A stretch of DNA of 64,000 nt, from NCBI RefSeq assembly GCF_025685605.1, contig NZ_JAGTUT010000002.1:1-64000 (forward strand), read 5' to 3'. Source of the DNA: Granulicella arctica. GTDB taxonomy: Bacteria > Acidobacteriota > Terriglobia > Terriglobales > Acidobacteriaceae. The position numbers and the translations under genes are program-made. The notes beneath the pieces are model-generated. The model had not been told where the DNA came from. It searched no databases and worked only from the letters and a program-made list of their open reading frames with translations. Shown here one piece after another: positions 35,112 to 45,200 of this stretch. Every line of letters begins with the position of its first letter. Within the stretch, counting starts at the first letter, position 1.

Positions 35112-36482
35112 TCATGCATGAGCAGGAGGAATGTTGTGGTTATGGCAGAAGAGGTTTGTGGGATCGTACTTCGCCTTCAACGCGGATAATCGAGCGTACT
35201 TTGCCGTGCCGTAGGCTGCTCTCACTCGTTCCTCCGGTTCATCCGCGGTCATGTGATTTGCGTAGACAGCATTCGATACAAAAGCCTGTGTGCTCTCCCA
35301 TAGGGTTCGTGCCCATTGCATATTAGCCTCATCGTCCGCAGGGCTGTCCCACTCGGCAATGATTGACATCTCAAAGTTCGCATCACGATGATCGAAAGCC
35401 ATCGCTTCCCTGGGGACATGGTGAATCGCACCTTTCATCTCAAAGAGCAGAATCATCGAGAGTCGTGAGGGTTTTACGTTTGCACCAGCGACCAGAATGC
35501 GGCCAAGGCCATCGTCCAGGCTGTCGACGAAGTTAGACTTCCAGTAATACCTCTTCCCGGCAGGCGCCGCTGCATCGACCATCTTCTGCGAGGCTGTATA
35601 GGACATCGGCTGGATGAGGTCCGCGATCGGTGGCCCAAACTCTCGCAGAGGCTTTAGTACGCGTTCACCTTCTTCGGGTGGACCCGCATACACTGCGATC
35701 ACAGCGACGAGCGGACTACCGTCTGGACCGTTGAGCAACAGGAAGGTGGTCGTCAACTCGTCTGGTGTACCAACCAGAAAGTCCCGATAGAAGCGAAACA
35801 ATTCTTCGGCACGACTCCGCGGATGAAGTAGAAGCCCTGCAAGCACACCTTCGAGCGGATGAAGACGATAATGAAACCTGGTCACGATGCCAAAGTTTGC
35901 TCCCGCCCCTCGCATGGCCCAAAAGAGATCAGGCCGCTCTCGTTCGCTCGCCGTGACGATTTCCCCTTCGGCCGTAACCATCTCGACGGAGAGCAGATTA
36001 TCGCAGACAGTTCCAAACTTACCCATGAGGTAACCCATACCGCCGCCGAGCGTCAGCCCTGCGATTCCTGTGTGCGAGATCTGACCTCCGGTTGTCGCCA
36101 AACCGTGAAGTTCAGCAGCAGCATCGAGCTCTGCCCATAGCACTCCAGGCTCAGCACTGAGTTCAAGTGCCTCAGGATCGACCTCGATCCCCTTCATCGT
36201 CGAAAGGTCAATCATGAGGCCGTCCTGGCAGACGCTCAACCCCGCCACACTATGGCCTCCTCCACGAACACTCAGGTGCAGACCTTCGGTACGGGCAAGC
36301 TTCACCGCGGCAACCACATCAGCAGTACACCCGCAACGTGCGATGGCAACAGGTGTGCGATCGATCATGCCATTCCAGATGCGACGTGCACCGTGATACT
36401 CCTCATGATGAGGCAAGAGGAGTACACCTCCAAAACCTTGTTGAAGACGGCTTATCCAGTCGGATGTTTTGCTGTTCACCAT
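35112..36482 (-). CDS. FAD-linked oxidase with BBE domain (berberine-bridge type)
   Basis: A 456-residue flavoprotein. The PCMH-type FAD domain spans about 30-210 with RGGGHSVAG (His77, candidate 8-alpha-histidyl attachment) and GGGMGYLMGKFGTVCDNLL (Cys160, candidate 6-S-cysteinyl attachment), so FAD may be held by two covalent bonds. The BBE domain is at the C-terminus, YDPTNLFCHNHNIPP. Such enzymes oxidise alcohols, sugars or specialised metabolites and pass electrons to oxygen. No signal peptide is present. GAGGAG precedes the ATG at 36482. It is the one intact gene among the relics on the right side of the island, so it may be a recent or selected cargo gene. Confidence 0.9.
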   Translation of the reverse strand: MVNSKTSDWISRLQQGFGGVLLLPHHEEYHGARRIWNGMIDRTPVAIARCGCTADVVAAVKLARTEGLHLSVRGGGHSVAGLSVCQDGLMIDLSTMKGIEVDPEALELSAEPGVLWAELDAAAELHGLATTGGQISHTGIAGLTLGGGMGYLMGKFGTVCDNLLSVEMVTAEGEIVTASERERPDLFWAMRGAGANFGIVTRFHYRLHPLEGVLAGLLLHPRSRAEELFRFYRDFLVGTPDELTTTFLLLNGPDGSPLVAVIAVYAGPPEEGERVLKPLREFGPPIADLIQPMSYTASQKMVDAAAPAGKRYYWKSNFVDSLDDGLGRILVAGANVKPSRLSMILLFEMKGAIHHVPREAMAFDHRDANFEMSIIAEWDSPADDEANMQWARTLWESTQAFVSNAVYANHMTADEPEERVRAAYGTAKYARLSALKAKYDPTNLFCHNHNIPPAHA

Positions 36483-36583
36483 AGATAGCTCCTCGATGCG
36501 AACCTAAGTATGCTGAAGGTTCCTAAAGTTGAGAATCAATACTTTCGTCCGAAGCCATCTCTCTTTAGCGTGATTCCTTAAAC

Positions 36584-36955
36584 CTAACTGTTCAATTGAC
36601 CGAAGAGAGTCATCGTATCCAGAACCATCCAGTGCTTGTTGATGCGACCGTTCTCTACGTTGTAGAACAACATCACTGGAGCCGATACCTGTTTCCCAGT
36701 TGCTGGAATCCCTGCAAACGGACCCAAGTGCGTGCCATGAAAGGTGCCTCTCAGGGCGACGGTATCTCCCTCTGAGATAATCTATTCGGCAATGAGTTCA
36801 TATTTTGGGAATGCTTTCTCAGTCTGGCGGATGTGCTGTTTGAGTTCCGGGTCCGCCACAAAGCGTTCCAGTAATGCCTCGTCCTTGAACTTTCCGCTTA
36901 CTGCTTCCATGTCGTCCTGAATAATATAAATTGATTCCTTCACCGGTGCGGTCAT
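36584..36955 (-). pseudogene. SnoaL-like ester-cyclase-type gene with one internal stop
   Basis: An ATG at 36955 with GGAGGAG upstream opens a frame that reads KFKDEALLERFVADPELKQH and FPKYELIAE, meets a TAG at 36782-36784, and continues in the same frame as SEGDTVALRGTFHGTHLGPF, then GIPATGKQV and HWMVLDTMTLFGQLNS to a stop at 36584-36586. The second half is the typical SnoaL/ketosteroid-isomerase-like cone strand pattern. Total length, about 123 codons, is normal for the family. One nonsense change is the only visible lesion, so inactivation looks recent. Confidence 0.75.
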
Positions 36956-37249
36956 CTGCTCCTCCAAGGTTGAATTTTAAGTGTGGCAGCATCGTAGCCG
37001 AGAGGAAGCGCGCGTGGCTATACAAAAACCAAGTTACCCCGGGTACATTACCTTCGATTATGGGACGGGCCAGGTACTCTTTGGCTGCCAAACTCCATCA
37101 CCCTGCGACTAAGAGCAAGCTTCAATTCGCGACTTGCTTTGAACATCTTCAAAAGAACTTGAGAGGAGCGTGTATGATCCTCCTCTTCCACTTGCAGCGC
37201 AATCGGCCCGCATCTCATCTCCGCGATTCTGTGTGAAAATGAAAATAAG

Positions 37250-37803
37250 ATGAGTGCCGCACCAGCGGACCACAAGGACCAGGGCGCCCTTTATAAGCTG
37301 CTGTTTGCCATGAACTGGTAAGATCCCGCAGCGGATCGCAGGGCGCTGGCCATAAGACCGGGCGAGACGGTCATGACCGTGACCTTCGGATGCTGTAATA
37401 CCTTTACGCCGCTGCTGGACAACCCAGGTAAAATCTTCGCCGTAGACATCAACCCCACCCAGTAGTACCTGCTGGAGGTGAAGAGCGCAGCTATTCGTCG
37501 GCTCGCATGCAATGACTTGCACGCTTTCCTCGGGCTTACTCCGTCCAGGGAGAGACTAAAGGTTTCGAGACACTCAGCGGAGACCTCTCTTCTTCTGTGC
37601 TTGCCTATTGGCAAAGCCGTCAGGAAGCAATTCGAGATGCCATCATTCATGCTGGCAAATTCGAATCTCTGGTACGGCTCGTCACTGCGTTTATCAGGGT
37701 TTTACAAGGAAGAAGGCGGATCGAGGGACTCTTCCAGTTTAAAAGTCTAGCGGAGCAACAAGCTTACCTCGATCACCATTGGGCAATCGTCGATGGTGTC
37801 TGA
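37250..37803 (+). pseudogene. Broken DUF3419 (BtaA-like) gene
   Basis: From the ATG at 37250 the frame reads GALYKLLFAMNW, stops, and continues in frame as RPGETVMTVTFGCCNT, NPGKIFAVDINPTQ, another stop, then YLLEVKSAAIRRL and FLGLTPSRERL. A frameshift follows, after which SSVLAYWQSRQEAIRDAIIH, FESLVRLVTAFIRVLQGRRR and FQFKSLAEQQAYLDHHW appear. This is the SAM-dependent DUF3419 family, whose studied member BtaA makes the betaine-lipid head group. Two stops, one frameshift and a missing C-terminal half make it nonfunctional. Confidence 0.7.
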
Positions 37804-37849
37804 TCTTCAGGCTTCTGGGCAAAGCTTGCTTGCGTAGTTGTGGATGGCG

Positions 37850-38477
37850 GTCAGGATCGTGGGATCCTATTCTCTGCCTGCAAGACCTTCCTTAGTCGGC
37901 GTTCCTCATCAAGTGAAAGGAAACGCTCCAGCCCATTACCCGGGTCTTTGAGAGGGACGTCCCCTGCGGGATTCAAGTCCACTAATCCTTAGCGCCTTCC
38001 ATGTTTGTAGTGCATCGAGAACGTACCTCGAAGCTAATTCATAGTAGCGTTGGCCAGTTCACGATCGTCTTGCGTCGTGTCGAGCCAATCCTCGATCTCG
38101 GGAGCGTTTACACCTGCTGCTTCCCTGTAACCGAAGGCACCCCTGATCTCTTCAATCCGTCGTGCAGGGTTCTCCTGGTCTCTATATTCGTCCAAATTTT
38201 TTTTGATGTAGGCAAGAAATTCGATGCACAGCATGTCTACTGTGACCACAGCGACTTTGACCTCTTCGACCACTTTGTGTGTCTTAGCGGTTGTAGCCAG
38301 CACTCCATCGGTTGTCCGGCGCAACCGACATGCTTCGTCCACCCAATCCAATGCGGCTGCCCGGTCACGTCCGAAACTCTTCCGGACCCACCTGCCGTTA
38401 GGGGTCAGATACCGACCACACCAGTTCCCCACTTCCCATTCATAGACGCCTTTGACTTTTTTGGTTTGAGGCGGCAA
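37850..38477 (-). pseudogene. Decayed tyrosine-recombinase integrase
   Basis: The start is probably a TTG at 38477 preceded by GGAGCTGA. The first 147 codons give an AP2-like arm domain (VYEWEVGNWCGRYLTPNGRW) and a core-binding domain (DMLCIEFLAYIKKNLDEYRD, APEIEDWLDT), then a stop. Beyond it, in frame, NPAGDVPLKDPGNG and ERFLSLDEERRLRKVLQAEN match the beginning of an integrase catalytic domain. The Arg-His-Arg-Tyr catalytic residues are absent. It points away from the tRNA remnant at 38668, the expected place for an integrase beside its attachment site. Confidence 0.7.
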
Positions 38478-38536
38478 ATCAGCTCCTTTACCGGTGCCTT
38501 ATTTTCGCTCCGGGCGTTAGCTTGAGCATACGGGGT

Positions 38537-38578
38537 AAAGTGATACTTGTTTCTTGTATCCCTTGCGCCTTCTTGCAG
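38537..38578. repeat. Island-end repeat, copy B
   Basis: AAAGTGATACTTGTTTCTTG followed by TATCCCTTGCGCCTTCTTGCAG-like sequence, just upstream of the integrase relic. It is related to the copies at 23131-23170 and 38795-38836. Confidence 0.6.
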
Positions 38579-38667
38579 CGTACAGCAAGCACGCCGTCCA
38601 GCAAGCCCGTATTTACTGGTGTTTAGGGACCACAAGCTAGTTCCTGCGACCCATTGCAATGTTCTGA

Positions 38668-38719
38668 ATCGCCCTTTTTTAGGGCGTTGGTCCTGGTTCG
38701 AGCCCTAGCGCTCTAACCA
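38668..38719 (+). repeat. Truncated tRNA-Lys copy, probable attR
   Basis: 52 bases match the 3' part of the tRNA-Lys gene from the anticodon stem to CCA, with a few changes: two extra T in the anticodon loop, one G lost before TTCGAGC, and two substitutions in the T and acceptor arms. The 5' part of a tRNA is absent, so it is not a working gene. With 22978-23053 it bounds the 15.6-kb island. Confidence 0.8.
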
Positions 38720-38794
38720 AAAACCCCAACAAAGACAATGGAGTTAGCCAACCCCAAAACATTCAGCTAGGACGCTAAGTCAGAAAAGTGATAC

Positions 38795-38836
38795 GAAATG
38801 ATACTTCTATACGGTATCCCTTGTGCTTCATTGCAG
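38795..38836. repeat. Island-end repeat, copy C
   Basis: GAAATGATACTTCTATACGG followed by TATCCCTTGTGCTTCATTGCAG-like sequence, about 75 bases after the tRNA remnant, the same spacing as copy A has from the intact tRNA. Confidence 0.6.
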
Positions 38837-38889
38837 CGGGCGCTTTCCGTTGCCACCAAAGAACACTCTCTTTGAATTCTGCAGTTCCC

Positions 38890-39030
38890 CTCTTCGCTGA
38901 CTTCTTCAAAGCCACCTTGGCAGGTGTTTTGATTAACCCGATTCCCTTCTTCGGTTCTGCCTGGCACTCGGCACAGGGCTTCTTCTTAGTAGCAGTTTTA
39001 GGTTCAGCATTTCCAATGCTTCCGCCCTGA
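38890..39030 (-). pseudogene. Second, diverged copy of the Ku-like gene tail
   Basis: The plus strand here (GCTGACTTCTTCAAAGCC..., then AACCCGATTCCCTTCTTC and GGCTTCTTCTTAGTAGCAG) aligns base by base with 23231-23360, the 3' end of the Ku-like relic. The frame is broken. It stands at the same distance from the tRNA remnant as the first copy does from the tRNA. Confidence 0.6.
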
Positions 39031-39717
39031 AGACGCGATCTTCTCGATAGCCCCTGCCAGTCTTAAGAAGAGCCTTCCTCTCGATTGCGAACGCCTTCGC
39101 CTGGCTAGCGTCTGCCGATGTGACCGAGTAGGGTTTCTCGACACATTCAGGGGTGAGTTCCTTCGGTTCAACGGTTCGATCGGCTGGTGGTGGGTCCCCC
39201 AACATCAAGTCTGATCCTCTCTTCGACTCGCTGCTGAACCCGAGAGTTCGACTCGGGCTATTCTCCAGGGATAGCTGGGTCATCTGAGATAAGGCGATAA
39301 TTTCACAATCTTGTTGTGGTCTCATGCGATCAACACAGGTCTCTTTTGTTCCTTTGCAACTCGAGCAACCTCTACTTCCATCCCCTGCCGCAACTCACGC
39401 CAAGGGGCACCTCAATTGCATCGAAAGCGCGGAGAGAGTTTAAGCTCTTCTCTTTGGAATCGGCACCAGGAGCTTCACGATTAGCAGCGTAAGGTAAGGG
39501 TGACATCGCCCCTTCTGAGCAGGCTTCCATGGATTCAGGTCCATGAGCGATGCCAGTCGAGCAGGCGAGTCTCCCTTCCGGTTCGACCTGTCTGTCTGCG
39601 TGCAGCGTGCTGTGCTCAAAGCATGCACGCTTTTCGGACGCACGCTCTCCTTCCCGGAACCCGCTTGTGCGCCTCTCCGAGGTGCGTAGCAGCCCGTCCT
39701 TCGTCTGGGATCATCTT
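39031..39717. other. Stretch without a supported gene right of the island boundary
   Basis: About 690 bases before the GH92 gene. A 130-codon minus frame at 38933-39325 crosses the Ku-like relic and has no recognisable motif or ribosome site. It is probably the remains of a second integrated element. Confidence 0.4.
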
Positions 39718-41958
39718 TTAAGAAAAGCGAATATTTCCGCCAGCCGTTATCTCATCGTGCTGAATTACGCCACCGACTAACGCCTTTCCGTTGAGCGAGG
39801 TACGAACCAGACGGCCGCCCTTGTAAGCATTTTCTACTACCAGCAATTTGCCATTCGGCAGATGCACTGTAGCCCGTGGAAATAGAGGCGCTCCAAGAAT
39901 GTATTCCGGTTTGCTTGGGCAAAGTGGATAAAACCCAAGCGAACTGAGAATGTACCATGCAGCCATCGATCCCGTATCCTCGTCGCCTGCGAACAGATCC
40001 GGAGTATAAAGCTCATCCATTACGCGCTTCGTCCAGTAAGCCGCACGGTCTTGTCTGCCTGCCAGGGTAAAGACATAAAGGATGTGATGCGATGGCTGAT
40101 TGCTGTGCGCATATTGCCCAAAGTTGATGGCCGCCATCTCCGACATCTCGTGGATCTCGCTGCCATAGGCGCCCACCTCGAACTCAGGAAACATTGTTAG
40201 CATCATCTCGAGCTCGACTACCACTTTTTCCTTGCCACCCATAGCTTCAATTAGTGCCAGCATGGCATGGGGCGCGTCAAACCGATGCTGATACGCTGCG
40301 CCTTCGACATAAGGATCGCCCCAGCGTATCGGGCTGAATGGCTCGAGGAAGCTTGCATCCGATTTTTTACCACGGAAGAAACCCGTCTTCGCATCGAAGA
40401 CGTTGCGCCAGTTCTCTGAGCGCTTCATAAACATTGCATGGTCATCGGATTTGCCCAGAGCCTTCGCAACCTGTGCGATGCAGTAGTCACCATAAGCCGC
40501 GTCGACAGTCTCTGCGGCTGCCTGATCGACCTTGTCCGCAGGGTCATAGTTGAACTTTAGATATTCCTCGATACCGCGCCGTCCATAGCCTGCATCCGCA
40601 TTGCCCGGTTGTGTAGCGTGCTTCTTCAATCCCTCATAAGCCCCAGCCATATCAAAGCCCTTGATACCTTTTACGGCTGCTTCACCAAAGAGTGAATCGA
40701 TCAGGCTACCTGTCATGCATGCGCGGTATCCGGGACATGGAAATTGGGGCAGCCAACCGCCTTCCTGGAATGCATTTACCCAAGCCTGCAGGATCTCTGC
40801 CAGCCGCTCGGGAAGCAGAATCGTCATCATCGGATACCAGGCCCGGTAGACATCCCAATAACCGTGGTCCGCATACATCACACCAGGTACGATTTTGCCG
40901 TTGTAGGGGCTGCGGTGCAGCATAGCGCCGCTCGCATCAGGCTCATGCCACATGCGCGGAAACAAGAGGGTGCGATAAAGGCAGGAGTAGAACGTACGCT
41001 GCTGCCCATCAGTTGCGCCTTCAATCTCGATGCGCTTCAGATACTTGTTCCGCACCTGCTCTCCCTCGGTCCGTAACGTGTCCACTGATTTCGTTCCGAG
41101 CTCAAGTTGCAAATTTCGCTCTGCCTGCTCAAACGAAATGAAGGATGTCGCGATGCGTACATCCAAAGAACGAACACTCTCCGCAAAGCTGACATGCGTT
41201 GAGCGATGAGTCTTCAGGTCTCTGTTCTCGATCGCCGTCCATGGTTCTGAAAACTGCAGGACGTAGTAGCAGGCAAAATCCTTCTGTACACCCCCCGAGT
41301 TTACCGTCGACCTGAAGCGAACTCTGCGCCTTGCGGCATCTGGCTCTGGCTCAGGAGGGTTGCCGGGCACATCGAAGACGAAGCCGGGCGTCTGCTCCTT
41401 CGTGTACTTCGCATGAATCAGCGCACCGCGCTCACTTGGCACAAGTTCGGCATCGACACCATAGCGCAGCAACCTCATCGCCATTGTGTGTGGCGACAGC
41501 AGCGAATCCTCCGGACGATATGACGTTGCGCGCGCCCCATAGTCCAACTCGGGTCTACCGCATATGGGTAGGAACGTTGCCTGACCATAGTCACCGAGCC
41601 ACGGGCTCAGCTGATGCGTAGAGCGAAACCCCTGGATGCGTCGCTGCCCGGGCTGAAACATCCATGGAGTGCTTGGTGTCGTCTGTAGCGTCCAGTGCGC
41701 CATGCCAAAGGGACGTGCTGCGATTGGCAATGTGTTTCCGCGCGAGAAAGAAGGCGTAGAGTCTGTTCCCTGCAGAATGTTGACAAGCGTGACAGGGCTT
41801 ACCAACCGTGCGCCCTTAGTCGATGCATGCTGTGTAACCGTAGGTACCTGCGCTTCCGAGCTCATCGCAACAGGCGCCATTACCGCCGCAGCCGCAAGGC
41901 CTGTTGACTTGAGAAAAGAGCGGCGGCTGGACTCTAAAGGATTTTTTGACTCACTCAT
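39718..41958 (-). CDS. GH92 family alpha-mannosidase-like enzyme, Tat-exported
   Basis: 746 residues from the ATG at 41958, chosen over an earlier in-frame start because GGGGAAG precedes it and the Tat signal SRRSFLKSTGLAAAA follows at once. The GH92 fold is clear: HADH-like YADHGYWDVYRAWYPM, VEGAAYQHRFDAPH (candidate acid Glu552), HSNQPSHHILYVF and GDEDTGSMAAWYILSSLGFY (candidate bases Asp659 and Asp661), then KPEYILGAPLFPRA. As in the first GH92, NQP replaces the usual NEP, but the rest is closer to the standard family. It is the last gene after the receptor/amidohydrolase group (263 bases from the preceding stop) and may have its own promoter. Confidence 0.9.
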   Translation of the reverse strand: MSESKNPLESSRRSFLKSTGLAAAAVMAPVAMSSEAQVPTVTQHASTKGARLVSPVTLVNILQGTDSTPSFSRGNTLPIAARPFGMAHWTLQTTPSTPWMFQPGQRRIQGFRSTHQLSPWLGDYGQATFLPICGRPELDYGARATSYRPEDSLLSPHTMAMRLLRYGVDAELVPSERGALIHAKYTKEQTPGFVFDVPGNPPEPEPDAARRRVRFRSTVNSGGVQKDFACYYVLQFSEPWTAIENRDLKTHRSTHVSFAESVRSLDVRIATSFISFEQAERNLQLELGTKSVDTLRTEGEQVRNKYLKRIEIEGATDGQQRTFYSCLYRTLLFPRMWHEPDASGAMLHRSPYNGKIVPGVMYADHGYWDVYRAWYPMMTILLPERLAEILQAWVNAFQEGGWLPQFPCPGYRACMTGSLIDSLFGEAAVKGIKGFDMAGAYEGLKKHATQPGNADAGYGRRGIEEYLKFNYDPADKVDQAAAETVDAAYGDYCIAQVAKALGKSDDHAMFMKRSENWRNVFDAKTGFFRGKKSDASFLEPFSPIRWGDPYVEGAAYQHRFDAPHAMLALIEAMGGKEKVVVELEMMLTMFPEFEVGAYGSEIHEMSEMAAINFGQYAHSNQPSHHILYVFTLAGRQDRAAYWTKRVMDELYTPDLFAGDEDTGSMAAWYILSSLGFYPLCPSKPEYILGAPLFPRATVHLPNGKLLVVENAYKGGRLVRTSLNGKALVGGVIQHDEITAGGNIRFS

Positions 41959-42220
41959 TACGCTGCTTCCCCGACGTTTACCAAGATGCCTCAAATTGTA
42001 CGCGCAGCGCGTAATCACCATCAGAGATGGTCTACCCAAATGAGCAACGATGGCCACGTGTGTGTGTCACCGTCTTTCAGGTCCTCAGCAACGCTACTGA
42101 TCAGTTTTCGCGACAATTGAGAATAGGCATTGCAGTGTCTTCCAAAGTCATACCTCAGCGGATCAGGAGGGTCGGCTGAGCCACAAATAGCTTGTCTATA
42201 ACTCTGGTGCTTCTTTACAT

Positions 42221-45200
42221 TCACGGGCAGATTGAACTACCTATGGTGCTGCTGGCAAATGGAGCCATAATGCTTCCCACGGAGAGCAGTAGACCATTTT
42301 TCATCACGCACTGAACTCTGGCGGCATCTTCAATATTTTTGAGCGGATCGCCTGAAACGATGATGAGATCGGCAAGGTGTCCCGGTTCGAGGGTGCCGAG
42401 ATCCTTGTCCAGACCGTAGGCTTTCGCCGGAAGGCTTGTTGCTGTCTCGAGTGCCTGCCATGGAGCACGGCCATACTTTACCTGAGCACGAAGGTTCAAG
42501 TGGAGGCTGGTTGCGGGTAGATCGAGAGGAGAATCTGTGCCAGCGAGGATGGTTCCTCCGTCATTGAGGACCGCGCTGATGGTGGATTCTTCTTCTTTGA
42601 GATGGGCAAAGGCCGAAGCCGTATCGGTAGTCTGTGCTGTCTTCAATGCGAGGTTGAGACGGACGTTTTCCCAAGGAGGTGAAAGGGCGCGGCGAGGGTC
42701 GGTGGCAAGATCTGGATCGTCCGCATATTGCGCCTGGCTGAAGGTGGTAGAGATGGTCCACATACCGGACTGAGCGAGCAGGGTGCGGGCATCAGAGTAG
42801 CTGACTCCGCTGAGCGACCGTGAATAGGCCCAGCCGGTGCGAGCCGTGGCGCTGAGATGGCTCATGCCATCCTCGCCAAGAGAAACGGCCGGAAGTAGAT
42901 AGTGCGAAGCAGTTTCGACACCCATTTGACTGTGAGCAAACTGGATTCCTTGTTCTGCCCAGGAGTAGGGCAGCCGAACGTAAAGCTTCACAAAGTCGAA
43001 ATCGAGAGCCTTGAGACGCTCAAACTCACGATGGAGCTGAGCCTCACTGGTGGTGGGAATCATCATGGGATAGTAGATACGTTCACCGTCTATGGCCTCG
43101 CCAGTCGTGAAAAGTCGCGGCCCAATGGCAGCTCCGGAGTTGTAGGCTTCGCGGTGCGAGAGTGCGCGATAGGCATTGTCGGCAATCGCGCGGATTTCGG
43201 TTATTCCGTAGGCAAGCCAAAGGCGACCGAAGCGATCTCCATAGTAGATGGAGTTATCGGAATCCGTATGAGCGTGATTTTCCCATAGACCCGGCATGAC
43301 TGTATTGTTACCAGCTTCAATAGTCTGAGTGACAGTTGCAGGTGGTGTCGCAGCATGAGGAGTGATGCTGGTGATGCGATTGTCCGTGATGAGGATGTCA
43401 ACATCGTGGAGTTCCTCGGAGCCAGATCCTTTCCAGAACCGTTCCGTATGGATGAGGAGTCTTTGCGAGGGCTTTGTGTTAGTGAACGTAAGATCTGCCG
43501 CAACTGGAGTAATCAATCTCGTTGCGCGGTTGATAAGCTTGAGCTGGCCGTCGTGAAGATAAAGAATCTTGGAAGAATCGCTGCTATAGGTGGGTGCGTC
43601 GCTCACTTCATCATTGAGTTTGACTGCGGCGGCATTCGGGTGTCCCGCACCGTCCACCGCCATCGTGTAGAGCAGGTCGTCCATGACGAAGGCCATTTCC
43701 TTCCCGTTGGGAGAATAGATGGGACCGTCTTCGGTTCGAGTGGTGATGGATTCGAAGGGAGCGGGCGCGAAGAACTCTGTCTTACCGGTGGTGATATCTA
43801 CAGTGAGAATCGAGCTTGTCCCTTCGCGAAAGCGTTTGGTATAGGGCTTGATGGTAGCGATCGCTACAGTCTTCCCATTTGCTGAGAAGGCAGGTCGGCC
43901 CGGGAAAAAGGTGGATGGTGCAAGTGGCGTGATCGTACCTGTCGCTACCTTGACAAGTAGTGTGGCACCGCCCTGATCCTGAAAGGCAATCATGGAAGCA
44001 TCAGGGGACCAGGCAGGCATGATCTGCGCTGTTCTGCTGGGTGCGATGGCTTTATCGGTAAGCGTGTCCGATAAGGAGAGATCGTGCAGATAGATATTTT
44101 CGATACCGTCGCGGTCAGAGACGTATGCCAGCTTCTTACCATCAGGAGACCATGCCGGACCTTGCTTATAGAACGAATCATGAGTAAGCGGGATAGGGGC
44201 ACTCCCTACCTTCATGAGGTAGAGCTGATTGAGGGCTACAAAGGCGACCTGCGTCCCGTCAGGTGAAAGGGCAGGCGCATAGATGCCCTTTACTTGGTGG
44301 GCAGCAGTACTGGTGAAGTCATAGGCCTTGTGGGCATACTGAGGGCGAACGGAGTGAATTGCCGCAGTGAACGGGATCGGGGTCTCAGTTCCGGAAGTGA
44401 GGTTGGTGCGCAGAATGTGTCCATTCGCCGTATAGAGAAGTTCAGAATTCGAGAGCCAAGTCGTGGGAAACGGGAAAGCGTCTCCAGCTTTACCGGTGTA
44501 CGTAATCGAACCTGTCACAATCAGCTGAGCAGAGTTGACGAAAAGACCAGCTCCATGGAATTGCACATAGGCGAGGGATGTTCCATCTGGAGAATAGCTG
44601 GGGGCTTCTACACGGCCTTCCGGGATACTGGTAACGAGAGTGGTCTGCTTGTTCGTTAAGAGGTCAATCGATTCGACTGTTTTCGCGTTGAGACCAATGC
44701 CACTTACGAAAGCCAATTTATGTCCGTCGGGTGACCAGGTGGGCCCGAACTCATCGGCATCGGCGGAGGTGATTTGCTTCGGCTCGCCCCCCGAAATTGC
44801 TACGGTGTAGATGTCGTAATTTCCTTTGAAAGCACGATCCGAGGCGAAGGCGATGGTGCTGCCATCGGGAGATATTCGTGGTTCGCGATCATCGCCATGA
44901 CCTTTAGTTACCTGCTTCAGCGCAGAGCCGTCAGGATGCATAGTCCAAATATGGAAAGTCCCGCCTGCATAGGACTGAATGGCAACGAGATCACCCTTCG
45001 CGGACCAGTCAGGGTGGGAAGCTTCCTGATAGGCAGTGGTGATTTGGGTTGCAGGGCCGCCCTCGAAAGGGATCGAGAACAGAAGACCTTGCAGGTCGGC
45101 GATCATCATCTTGTGATCCGGCGACGCTGTCACGAAGACATTGGTGCCTTCGGAGATGGTGATCATCTTTTCTCTTGCCGGTGGAGCACCAACGGCAGTA

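Noticed and set aside
38681..38719. A possible second tRNA gene
   Set aside because: The acceptor 5' strand and D arm are absent and the anticodon loop has two extra bases, so it is an attachment-site remnant rather than a tRNA gene.
22978..39030. The island as an active mobile element or CRISPR/defence locus
   Set aside because: The integrase lacks its catalytic residues, replication genes are frameshifted, and there are no regularly spaced repeats or nuclease/defence genes.
38933..39325. A 130-codon minus-strand frame right of the tRNA remnant
   Set aside because: Its 3' part crosses the decayed Ku-like tail in a different frame and no start signal or family motif is visible.
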